From Mastigias papua (lineage: Eukaryota > Cnidaria > Scyphozoa > Rhizostomeae > Mastigiidae), in contig OZ025273.1 of the NCBI GenBank assembly GCA_964019165.1, forward strand, positions 7,169,397 through 7,233,396: a DNA stretch of 64,000 bases, written 5' to 3'. This document shows, in pieces, positions 25,601 through 36,242 of this stretch (its first letter is position 1; every line of letters starts with the position of its first letter). Under the pieces are notes generated by a model. It searched no databases, was not told the origin of the DNA, and saw only the letters and a list, made by a program, of their open reading frames with translations. The translations under genes were made by a program, and so were the position numbers.

Positions 25601-25741
25601 AGATCCCAGTACTATAATGAAAATCAGCCAACGCAGAATGGCGTCCCTTGCTATGTAGCAGGGGTGACGTCATCGCCACGAGATAATGGAAACAGCACTG
25701 CGCAGAGACAGGACCCAGGAAAATCGTCTTTCATTAACTAA
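16684..25741 (+). CDS. SOHLH2-like bHLH factor with N-terminal receiver-like domain
   Basis: Eleven exons give 699 residues: 16684-16968, 17236-17462, 17863-17927, 18689-18796, 19696-19813, 20758-21134, 22609-22885, 23434-23518, 24648-24716, 25140-25282, 25396-25741. Start chosen at MDLSDD; an in-frame ATG at 16603 would add 27 residues. The bHLH (about 475-537) is split over three exons and has H5-E9-R13 in the basic region (HSNKERERRERIK) and LRKILP in helix 1, closely like SOHLH2, a germ-cell E-box-binding factor of vertebrates. Residues 96-228 form a beta-alpha series like a CheY receiver: VLVISN, LIFLDLN, TPIVALRHADPL, EIIYGPL. Vertebrate SOHLH2 has a matching N-terminal region by my recollection. 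The middle and C-terminus are Ser/Thr/Pro/Asn-rich, as in activation regions. A basic KQRRKRK motif follows the bHLH. A germline role is inferred from family only. Confidence 0.85.
21465..22590 (+). mobile_element. 5'-truncated CR1/L2-like non-LTR retrotransposon
   Basis: An open frame at 21494-22393 encodes the C-terminal part of a reverse transcriptase: the FADDNQLYISF catalytic box, then WMLQHKLKINDDKTE, NLGVIFDENLSMKDHV and the C-terminal LHWLPIRYRI...TWNSLPLHIR region. Similar reading continues upstream to about 21465 (PFGDI before the catalytic box), then stops, so the 5' end is lost. The 3' end runs into an ATGTAT tandem tail (22561-22583), as in CR1/L2-type elements. It sits in the intron between exons 6 and 7 of the SOHLH2-like gene, same strand. 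Its 300 codons have no stop, so it is young. Confidence 0.9.
22561..22583. repeat. ATGTAT tandem tail of the LINE
   Basis: TATGTA units repeat about four times directly after the LINE 3' region and before the acceptor of SOHLH2-like exon 7 at 22609. It likely marks the retrotransposon 3' end. Confidence 0.75.
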
Positions 25742-27088
25742 TAGTTAATACAAACATAAGCTTGTAGAGTTTTGAATATAAATATCTGGTATTGTGTTTT
25801 AATGGAGGTTGTGTTTAAAAAAATTTGCAGAAGTGTTTTAGTCTGAGTTTATATTTGCTTTTCTGCGTTAAAATTCTAAAATACAGACCTGAATCAAAGT
25901 AGTACTATATGTAATAGAATCAGAGGGTTAAAAATTCTCCATTAAGGCTATCAGGTTGGACCGAAAGCGTATATTCCACTACCTAATCCATTAACTATAT
26001 TCCGTGCATCGTTCATTTCAAGAATTTGTAATCTTAAAAACGTATTACTTTCCTCCTCCTTCCCGGAGTGACACAACTTATCTTTCTTCAAATCTAAAAT
26101 CAACAAATTTGATCTTACTTCTCTCTCTACCAAGTCTCCTTTTTTCCTTGGTTAGGGGTTTGCAATAGGCTTCAGGTCCTATCCCCAACACCACATATTG
26201 AACTAGAGGTCGCTTTGATCATGACTGCAACATTCTTGAACTATGTTGACTGTTTTACTGACTGTTTGATGCAATTAATCCTTAAAAAGTGGCCAGTTTC
26301 AGCGATTCCGTGAAGTTTCCTGGTGCTACACAGCTATCGATAAGGAGAATGGTGTGCATGTAATTAGTTCCTTTTAGTCAATCTAGAATATACTGATAGT
26401 TAGAATATACACCTTATGAGAATCACGTACATACAAAGGGAGAATGCTTGTCCTTGGATGAGGTTGCTCTTCAAAGCCATGCTCTCGATCTCAAAGAGGA
26501 AAACAGAGCATCAGTGAGTTTTGGTTACCTATGAAGGAAATGAAAGTCAGCATTGAAGGGCGATACAGAGATTGAAGTGCACGTCCATCCACAAGGCAAC
26601 TGAATCACGAACTAGATTAAGTGTGTTTATTCAGTCTATATCACCCCACTAGCTTCATCCCCTTTAGCAGAATTATTTGATGTGAGCAAGCTTCAGGGTG
26701 GTCCGGCGCATCTAGTCAATTTAGAGGAGGAATGGCAGAATGAAATTATTGAAATCGAATGCATGATGGGTGCAGGAGGATTAACTATTGTGTATAGCAA
26801 TCGCTAAACAAATCGTGATCACGGGTAGTATCCATGTTTACGATTGTCGAATTTGAATCATTGATTAATACAATACATTCATAGGAACAATACAACTGAT
26901 TGTTTTGTCAGAGTTTATTCAATTCAACAAACGATGAAAGCCTATTCAAAAGGTATTAGTAACCCATCACTTCCCACTGCTGGCATTTTTAAATCGAGAT
27001 GTAAATTTCGATGTGTTTACGGCCTGGATACGAACATCGAACACAAGAACGAAACTTCTTGAAGTGAAGAATCATCGAGAGAACAACA
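25742..27088. other. Intergenic region with two coding-like snippets
   Basis: Between the SOHLH2-like gene and the four-span protein. Two open stretches have protein-like composition: 26400-26513 (contains SLDEVALQSHALDLKEENRA, then a GTGAGT donor-like site) and about 26669-26807 (contains VNLEEEWQNEIIEIECMMG, then a stop). Their phases do not join simply, so I do not call a gene. They could be a decayed gene or transposon remnant. Confidence 0.35.
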
Positions 27089-27772
27089 ATGTCATCTGCT
27101 GCATTACCAAGTAATAAAGTCACGGTAAATAGCGACAAATCGCAAGATCAACGAAATGGCGATGAGGAAGAAGGAAGAGTCAGAAATCGGATGCTTCAAA
27201 CCATAAACGGTCACACTTACAGTGATATTTTGCTTAGAAACCGTATCTCTCATTCAGAGCACGATATAGACTCAGCTCTAGATGAGTTGCTCTCCCTTTA
27301 TGAAAAGCTTTTTGAATATGGGATGTTCCTATCTGGGTTCCAGTTTGTAGGTCTTATCATCGATAATAAACCAAGTGGCGTGAGAGAAGAAATAGCCTAC
27401 TTCTTCTTAGGCCTTGGCTTCTTTTCGTCCATCTTTGCAGCTCTTGTGGCCTTCATATCTATTGAATTTTTCAAGTCAATGAAGAACGAAGACCCTGAGC
27501 TTGTCGTTGAAGGCTGCATGAAGTATAAGCATTTCTTTAGGCTGGCGGACACAATCCTGTTTCTCGATACTGGCCTATTCCTAATATCACTGAATGTAAT
27601 GGCATATTCTCTTGTTCGTACATCTTTAGCGATAGCGTTGAACGTCATTGCTGGGCTCTTGATGCTATTCTTGGTCTGTTGTCATTACATAATTGTGCTA
27701 AGACGGCAAATTTACACAACAAAAGATGGAAGAGTTTTGAAGAGGAAAATTTACACCGACAGATATAGATAA
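27089..27772 (+). CDS. Four-span membrane protein, unassigned (ORAI-like?)
   Basis: A single-exon frame of 227 residues with start context ACAACAATG. The N-terminal 75 residues are hydrophilic and charged. Four hydrophobic segments follow: about residues 75-91 (LFEYGMFLSGFQFVGLII), 100-128 (FFLGLGFFSSIFAALVAFI), 150-173 (ADTILFLDTGLFLISLNVMA) and 178-206. The C-terminus is basic (RRQIYT...KRKIYTDRYR). Size, four spans and LSGFxxV in span 1 followed by an acidic residue recall the ORAI calcium-channel family, where span 1 carries a similar LSGFxxV with a pore glutamate. Here the acidic residue (Asp) is one position off, so the match may be chance. I cannot assign a function. It lacks introns, unlike its neighbours, which could mean a retrogene. 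Confidence 0.65.
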   Translation: MSSAALPSNKVTVNSDKSQDQRNGDEEEGRVRNRMLQTINGHTYSDILLRNRISHSEHDIDSALDELLSLYEKLFEYGMFLSGFQFVGLIIDNKPSGVREEIAYFFLGLGFFSSIFAALVAFISIEFFKSMKNEDPELVVEGCMKYKHFFRLADTILFLDTGLFLISLNVMAYSLVRTSLAIALNVIAGLLMLFLVCCHYIIVLRRQIYTTKDGRVLKRKIYTDRYR

Positions 27773-30700
27773 AAGACGGGATGGAATGGAAAACTAAATC
27801 TAAGCTTTTTTGGAGTTACGCGATCACTTCTTTAAACTACAAGATCTTGATTCGATTTTGATCGTCTTGCCATCCCTTCAGATCATATAGAAGCATGAAT
27901 GTTATCGCTGGATATGCACAGTTCAAGATACAAGATATAAGTGACATTCTGCATCTGTGAATGAGCTCTCGTAACATGTTGCAACATATTGTTCGCCTGT
28001 TCATGAAAAGGGCCATTCTTTATGGAACAGAAAACACTGGTGCTATAAAAGCGAAAGCATGTACGATTCAGCTTTATCAATGCATTTTCTAAATTCAATT
28101 TTTCAGTACTTCACATTAACTCACATTTCACTATAAGCTATTTTACTCCTTTTCGTAAACATCAGAGTAATTATTAATGGTAAGCTAGAATTTAAAACCA
28201 AGAGATAGGGCTATTAAGCTAACACTTAACAATCTCCTTGAAATAACCACCATTCATTCACATCTAACTTCTATTTACCTCTATCTTACAGTTGTGTATT
28301 TCTCTAGCATTTTTCTATCGCTTTATTTCCCCTGCTACCTACCCCCCCCCCCAGAAGATAACTTCCTCGCTCTTCATTTCAAAATTCAGACTCACCAATC
28401 TTATTAATCACCTTGCATTGAATAATACTCATCTTGGTTAGAACTAGGACTAGTAAGAATATTCATCCAACAGCCCTTGAACATACTGCACTAAAGAGAA
28501 GTGTAATAACGAAGGAAGGCATTGATCATACTGTTATCATTAACTTTTGTGACAAAATTCTTTCCTTATATTGATTATACAGCAAAAAAATATGACTATT
28601 TGTGCTTCTGTAATACTTGCTACATAGAAAACTAAGCATCGATTAAATAAAACACTCTCACGAGAAACTCAGTTGTACTTGCTCACTCCCTCTTCTTTGG
28701 CCAAGCCCAAAATTGACGGTTCTATTTTCAAAACTAGCCACAGAATCTGCATTTACCTAGAAGAGTCAATGCAACTATCTGCTGGGTCGTTTCCCATAGT
28801 AAAAAACACTGCGAAAGAAAGCGTACTATCGATCATATCGTATAGCTACTGCTGCACTTGATCATAACTCAAGAATCTCATATAGTTCATAAAGAAGAGG
28901 GGATAGGGCATTTACCTACATATAAGCATGGAGGTTAGGAATACGTGGGAGGTCGAAAATCGTTAGGCAATACAATCCTGAGGGCCGATTGAGTAGTACA
29001 ATATGGTTACGCTTTGGTACCGGAATACAAGAGCAGGGCTGGCCTTGTCAAATAGGTAGAGGATGTATAAGGTGGAATCTTCCTGTCATTAGGGAATCTG
29101 ATTCACTAACATGTAGTAAATCAGATTGCCATGTAGTAGTTGGCTTGATAGTTGGAACAGGGCGTTTCACTTGGAAAATTAGAGGAAAACGAAGTAGAGA
29201 CACAATATAAGCTACGTAGGTATGGTTTTGTGGATGTCAGTTAAAGTTGAACAATTCTGCAGCACTTTATAAAAATGCATACAACTGAGAGAAGCCTTTA
29301 GCATAAATGTGATGAAGCTTTAATTCGAAATAAGAATGTAGAGGTACCTATTTGGTAAGGGTGCTAAATATTAATGTGATCAACTGGCTCTCCACCTTGG
29401 AATATTAGCCACTTTAATGATCTAAAAGGGTTAGTCAAATAGCAAGTGGGGTTTCTATTATGTATGCTACCATAGCACACAAACTTTCTAGGCAACAATT
29501 AGTTCATGATGACCTCAAAACCAACTACGCTGCAATTACTGCATTCAATGCTATTAAGTGCACTAAACGTGAAATTAAAAAGCAATGAAATTAAAGATTG
29601 CTGAATAGAACATATACATAATTCTATACTAGTTTAAGATTATTCAATGAAGAAAAAGCCTACATTAACAGCAAAAGGCGTCTTAAACACAGAAAAATCA
29701 ATCAAGACCATCAAACAAACAATAATAGACTATAAATTTATTCATCATAAATTACATATATATAAATACAAATTGTTCTTCAAAAATATGTGAATGCAGC
29801 TTGTTCAACTCCTAGGTATTGCAGCCCTGAAGTATTTCAGTGAGAAGAATGTATCTTACAACTTCTTACCACCAAATCACATTTCAATAGAAGTATGAAA
29901 GTTAAAAAGGCTTTTCATACAGTTGTTGGTGTGTTTACGAAATAATGCAAAGAGAAAACACAGTTGCAGAGTGCAAGGTAAAACTGGTAACAGAATTCAA
30001 ACCCAGCTTAAATATCAAACATGTCACAACTAGACAACACCTGCCAACAGTGTCTAGAATACCAACTTAGCGATATTTTTGGTAACACTAATAGGACTAT
30101 CAAGTGGTTTTTTAACACAGCAACACCGAGAAAGATACTTCATTCGACTTCCGACAAAGGTACATTAAGTATTCTTCTATTGGAACCAAAACTTAGATCA
30201 ACGGCTTCGAAGATGTAATTCCTTCGCATTATATAATTTACTGAAAGGATATGGCACTTGTTACCACTTCAGGAAGTTCAACCCAACAATTTTTCATTAC
30301 CGCGACTTCTCTATATAAAGCGAATTTGAAGACACGATTTATAAGGCGGCTATTACTATGAAAACTTTTAGTTCTTCTTAACAATTATTTCTTTCAAACA
30401 TGCATAGCAAAAAATATTTGCCTATTTGCCTATCCGTGCTAATGAGGTGTATAAATTCCAAAATTCGTCTGACACTCAAGGAAGCAATGTTTATGTATTA
30501 ATTAAGGAGAAGCATGGATTTACGATCATACCATATATGCAGTAACAAAAGCATGTTTTGGATTTTAGGACGTCTTGACATAAAAAGGAACAATAATTTT
30601 GGGGAGAAAGATGAAGAAACCTAGGGGTAATTCGGACATGTACAGATGCAATAATTGCCCAAGTGCCTGATCAGTTCTCAGGCATTGAAATCCTATCGAA

Positions 30701-31256
30701 GAACAAAGCTGACCTTGGGCGATCACGAAAAAAAGCCATAAACATAATTCAACTAAGGCGAGAGGCTGGAGATATCTCAGTAAAGGACAGCACGGCATGA
30801 GAAACATTGGGCACTTATAGGTCTAGGTCTATCCCAGAATCAATAGGTAAATGTATCTCATGAAATAATAACAAAAATTATCTATAATACCCTGAAAATG
30901 GGTTCATGCATATGCCTAAAAAACACACATCACACAGAGAAACATTTGAAAAGGTAGTCATCTAGCAATGCAACATAGAATGAGTCAAAAAAGAGTCTCT
31001 AAAACAAAATCACAGAGGACCTGTACTATATTACCCAAATTCTTGCATGTATGTACGACGCCAAAAAACATAAAAAGGATAACTACTAAAATTGCCAAAG
31101 CTAAATGGTCTAAATATTTATATACCACTATCTACATATACAACGATGATCAATATCGTCTTTAAATCCTAGAAATAATTGAGCACACTTTTTCATAATT
31201 ATTCACGAATCACTTTTTTCATTATCAACATAGAGCATACCATGTCCAGTCTTCAT
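27773..31256. other. Convergent intergenic region
   Basis: Lies between the 3' ends of the four-span gene (+) and the TOCA-family gene (-), so it should contain both 3' UTRs. A possible minus-strand AATAAA is at 29737-29742, far from the TOCA stop. It has a C-run near 28343-28352. No coding exon is supported. Confidence 0.4.
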
Positions 31257-34200
31257 CTACAGCTTTTCAACATAGCTCGTTGGAACATAACCCTCTTCAG
31301 CACCTCGTGCGACAAGAGTCCAACCGCTCCCATCATCCTCAATTATAACTAGCTCCTCCCCTGCGGATACTGTCAATTCACCATCAGAGCGGCCTGGAAG
31401 AACCAAAACACCATTTCTATTTTCTAGCAATCTTATACTCCTAAGGAGGGATGCCATTTAGCATAGCTAAAAATATTCAAGAAGTTTTCCGTCAAAAACC
31501 ATACAAATAATGAAAAAGGCATTAAAAAAAGATTTAAAATGGTATATTTTGATCACATTATAATTCTAGTTCAAATCACTGCGCAGTAGCTTGCGTTCAG
31601 ACTCGAATGATTTAAGAAAATCTCCTTTGCTGGAAGCAGTCGAGTCTGCATGCAGGCTATTGCGTAGCCAATTACACAATCCTCACAATCCCTTGGAGTT
31701 GAAAGCTCTACACTTTTAGCTGAAGTTCCCTACTAGCTAAAGTATTCCTTATCAGATCAACGTAATGACCTTGCAGAGCATGCGTAAACGTAGCGCGTGG
31801 GGAACATTACTTGGAGGCAGCATCCTTGACAACAAAGAAGCGACCAAACAAGTTCCAAGGACAGGTGATATAATAGGAATTGCTTGGAAAAGCACTTATG
31901 ATTAAAATTAACCGTCACTTTATACCAACGCTACACTTTCCAAATAATGTCTTGACTGCCTGAAAACGGCTTTGTACTAAGCTAGGAACATATAGGAATC
32001 CAGGATACCTAATCGGAAAAACTAGTACAAATTGACTGGCAAGGAGATCGTCGATTGTAAGTGTGTAAAATCTGATAAGAGTAAATTCCAACGATATGAA
32101 TCACATAATGATATAAACAATAAGACAATAAGACCTATAAAAATAGATATGTCTATACTAGCTTCGATGCTTCTAGCTACTATCGATGTATCTTGATCGT
32201 AAAAACTGGCTGATCATTCGATGGGATCCTTCCTGTTTAAACGAGTACCAGTTACCTAATCAGTCTCATGGCGTCTACTTAAGAATACTATTTACTTTCG
32301 AACATTTTGCCCAATGAGACAATAGTAGATAATACAATAAGTCTAAAAGAAGGGCTAAAGTCAAATCCCATAACATGAAAATGGTTTCTACCTTCAAAAT
32401 CGTATAGAACAGTACACTTAGGCTCATCAAATTCGTCGTGAATGGGAGGTGGCGGAGGAACAGGAGGTCCAGGAACTTCAATAGTCTCAACTGATGGGAC
32501 TGGCATCTCATTCTCCGGTGGTGGTGGAGCTGCAGGGACGTGGTCGTTTGATACGTTGCTTGACAGGCTTTGCATTGAAGAAGATGTACTAATGCTCGCA
32601 GGAGCAGTGGGGGTTGCAGTTTGTTCAATCACAGAAAGGTAGCACTAAAAGATTAAAGAATGAGAGATTAATATTCAAATTCAAATATGCATTTTTTTAA
32701 TGTTGGTTTTTTACAATAGGATCAAAATACCAAATAAAACCAACTTGTACTACTTAGCATAGCCACCAAATGTTTGAGAGTCATGTCAGGTCTGTTTTCT
32801 CCCAACCTACTTGACCAATCATCATGCGAAATGGGCCTAGTCTTAGCATGTGTGGTCAGAATCCTGCAAGATGACTGGTCGATTAAAGTGGGAGAAAATA
32901 GACCTGACAGGGCTCTCAAACATTTCGCAGCTATGCTATACTACTTCAATTCTGATTACATGCGTGTTCTGCACGTGCAATGTTCATCTGTCCAATGTTT
33001 TATTTTGTTTTTAAACGTGCAAGTGATTCTCATTTTAAATAAGGACACTATAGCTACGCTACCGTATACCCAATAACATTATAGCATTAAACTAACAGTG
33101 CAACAATTAGAACAGTTTTTGCCCGGACTTTAAAGCTTAAATCGAATTCCATTTCAAAAAACATTCAATACCAAGGCAAATTATAGTTATCTACGCAACA
33201 GACATGCATAGAATTAATAAGGACTAACTTTCGGTATCAAAAGTAAAAGTACTAACCCAGAAACTATATGAAGCTGTCAAGAAGTATCAACTATATGACA
33301 ACATATTGATTTTCATATGCCAATACCGTAATTTCACTTACAAGCCCCTGTCTCAATAAAGCCTCCCTCTCCAATAAGTCCCCCTTCGCAGAAGGAAAAA
33401 TTTATTAAGCCTCCCCCATCAAAAATGTGAACAATGCCAAACATAATTTATGTTGATAAATGAGCATAAACTTTGTGGTATTGACGACGTTCATTAGTAC
33501 GGCAACAAGCCAAATCAAAATCAAGCTCAAACGTCTATCTGCAAACTGAAATCATAATAGCTGATGAAGATGACAATGTTATTGATGAAGATTCCTGAAA
33601 TATACATATTATATCACCATAGAATATCTGTTCATATTTCAAAAATTTATTAAGCCCCCTCTCAATTAAGACCCCTCTCCAATAAGCCCCTCTAAAGTGC
33701 TTGAAAGCAATAAACCCCCTCTAAAGTGCTTGAAAGCAATAAGCCCCCGGGGGACTTAATAGGGAATATTAATAGGAAGGTATAACGATGCAATGACAAT
33801 AATATCAGACGCAAAATGCCATACTTTGTACTGATGAAGCAGCGAGTTCACTTTGTCTATCGATTTCGCATTCTCCTCCAATTGTGAATTGATAGTTTGA
33901 AGATTGCCACCGAACTGTTCACAAGTCTCAGACATCTTGACCATTCCATCTCTAAAACATTAGCAGCTAATTAAGCCATATCTGCAAATTGACAACATAG
34001 CCACTAAATGTTTGAGAACTCTGATAAGGCCTATTTTCTCCCGACGTAATTGACCAATCATGAGCAAAATAGGCCTAGTCTTAGCATGTGTGGTCAGAAT
34101 CCTGCATGGTGATTGGCCAATTAGGTTGGGAGAAAATAGACCTGACAGAGCTCTCAAACATTCGATGGCTATGCTGCAATCGACAAATTACTGTCCTTGT

Positions 34201-36167
34201 GCAATGACATAATACAATGAACTGGGAGACTCGACGAAATTTGCGTCTTCAACGTATCTTATTTGATAACATCATTGAAAAGAAGTGAGCAACATATTTG
34301 GAAACTCCCTAATGGCACAAAATCTACAAGCAGTAATTGCCATTCAAGATTATAAAGATCCTTAACATATTCCCAACGAAACAGAAATGCAATTCGTACT
34401 GTCATAAAAAAGGTAGCCATATAACAGTTCAGGTAATGTATAAAATATAAGCGAGCCACAAAAAGGCCTTAGATGCCTAATATCAGAATAGGAAGCCTCA
34501 CTGCTCGCCGGCAATAAGACAACATGTACCTGGATTTTCTAAGCTGGTCAACCTGATCTTCAAGCTCTTTGATTTTCTTATGAAATTTTTTTCTTCTTTG
34601 TTCGGGAGGGTAATCACTAAAATCATCAGCAATATCTTCTTGACTCAATACTTCATGCTAAAACAGAATGACACTATAAGTATACAAACGACAACTATTT
34701 TCACAGATAGCATCGCGACAGCTAAATTTTATTGGGATAGACTAAACTAAATTTTACATCGGTCCCTAAACTGAATAGATTTGCATACAAACTAGCTAAC
34801 AGTTCAGTTTTTGATAGTAGATAACTCACTTAAATAACGATGAGAACTTTGATATATGAAGAATGAAAGGACGAGCTAATTAACGAATAAGTGAATACAT
34901 TTTAAGTCTGACTTTATTTGGTCCAAATATAAATTTGGTCCATATTATAGTATTAATAAAGATATCAATATTAAACTAGCTATTTAAAACAAAAGAAGAT
35001 CTGCATCATATAAAATATTTCCAAGTAGATTGTCATATGAGAATTACACGAATAGACAAATAGCCGGGCGAATGAACAAATAGGTAAAAAAGTGAAAGAT
35101 CTAATTAATGAAAAATTTACTTTAGAAAATAGGAAAGGAAGCAATTAGAATGTTCAAAATGTTGCTAAGAAAACAAACAAACACGACATGTTTGCTGTGA
35201 CAACAATGACTTATGCCCGCCGTACTTTTTGCTGAACCGCCAGTCTTAGCAGCTTTCTACCGAATATTTTCTGTCATGCTCTGCAACGAATCGAACCAGC
35301 GATAGAATTCTGATATAACTATCAAGACTACTGTCGTGTCTACATCATAGCCCATGATTCATGCGCCTTATCTGGTGATCAAAAAATAATCCACAACTGT
35401 GCTAGTATATTCAATACCTTTTTGCGGCTTTTCGTGAATAATCCTCCACCCTTTTTTCTACCAGCTCTGGGAGATCGCGATCCAGGTAATGACAGGCTGT
35501 TCTTTCCATTGTCGTCAAATGATATATCGCCGGGTCGTGGATTGCCAGTTTTGTTTATGTCGATGAGGGTCGATGAATCCTGCAAATAATATGTGTTTAA
35601 ACATGTTTTTTTCACATCATCATTTAATTGTAAAGCCTACAAGTGTATTCCGTAGCAACATCCACATAAAAGGGCTGGGATTGGGGGGGGGGGGGATAAA
35701 CACCACGTCTCTTCTCAAAAAGGATGATTGAAAACTATCAGTGCACACTCTGCATTTGCATTCAGGTAAAGGTGGTGATATCAAGAATAGGGATACTTGC
35801 AGGAAAAAACAATGTAATACAAACCTTTTTTGCATCACATGTATTCGCAGCTGCATCCATTCCCTCTAAACATCGATCAATAATCGGCATGATGGCACGT
35901 TGCGCTTCAGTGAATTTTTGAAAGAAGCCTTTCAGTCGTTCAATGCGATCCTCCTCCGCAGCCATCATCTTTTCCTAATTATGTCAGGATAAATATGAGC
36001 ACGTCATTCAAACACTTAAAAATACATCCTCAATTTGCAGGATTGACTATTTTATGGGTCCATTAAAAGGCAGTATCACGGATCCAGATACCTGCTTTGT
36101 TTATATGGGTCATATTGTAAGACTCTGTCTTAACAATTTCTGTTAGTAACAGTATAAATATTTATAC

Positions 36168-36242
<75 letters not shown>

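Noticed and set aside
32774..33076. 100-codon frame on the plus strand and matching minus frames at 32722 and 33960
   Set aside because: All are translations of the palindromic 183-bp MITE, which explains why similar peptides (FSPNL-DQSSC) appear on both strands.
33691..33741. Short CRISPR-like direct repeat
   Set aside because: Only two adjacent copies inside a eukaryotic MITE, with no spacers.
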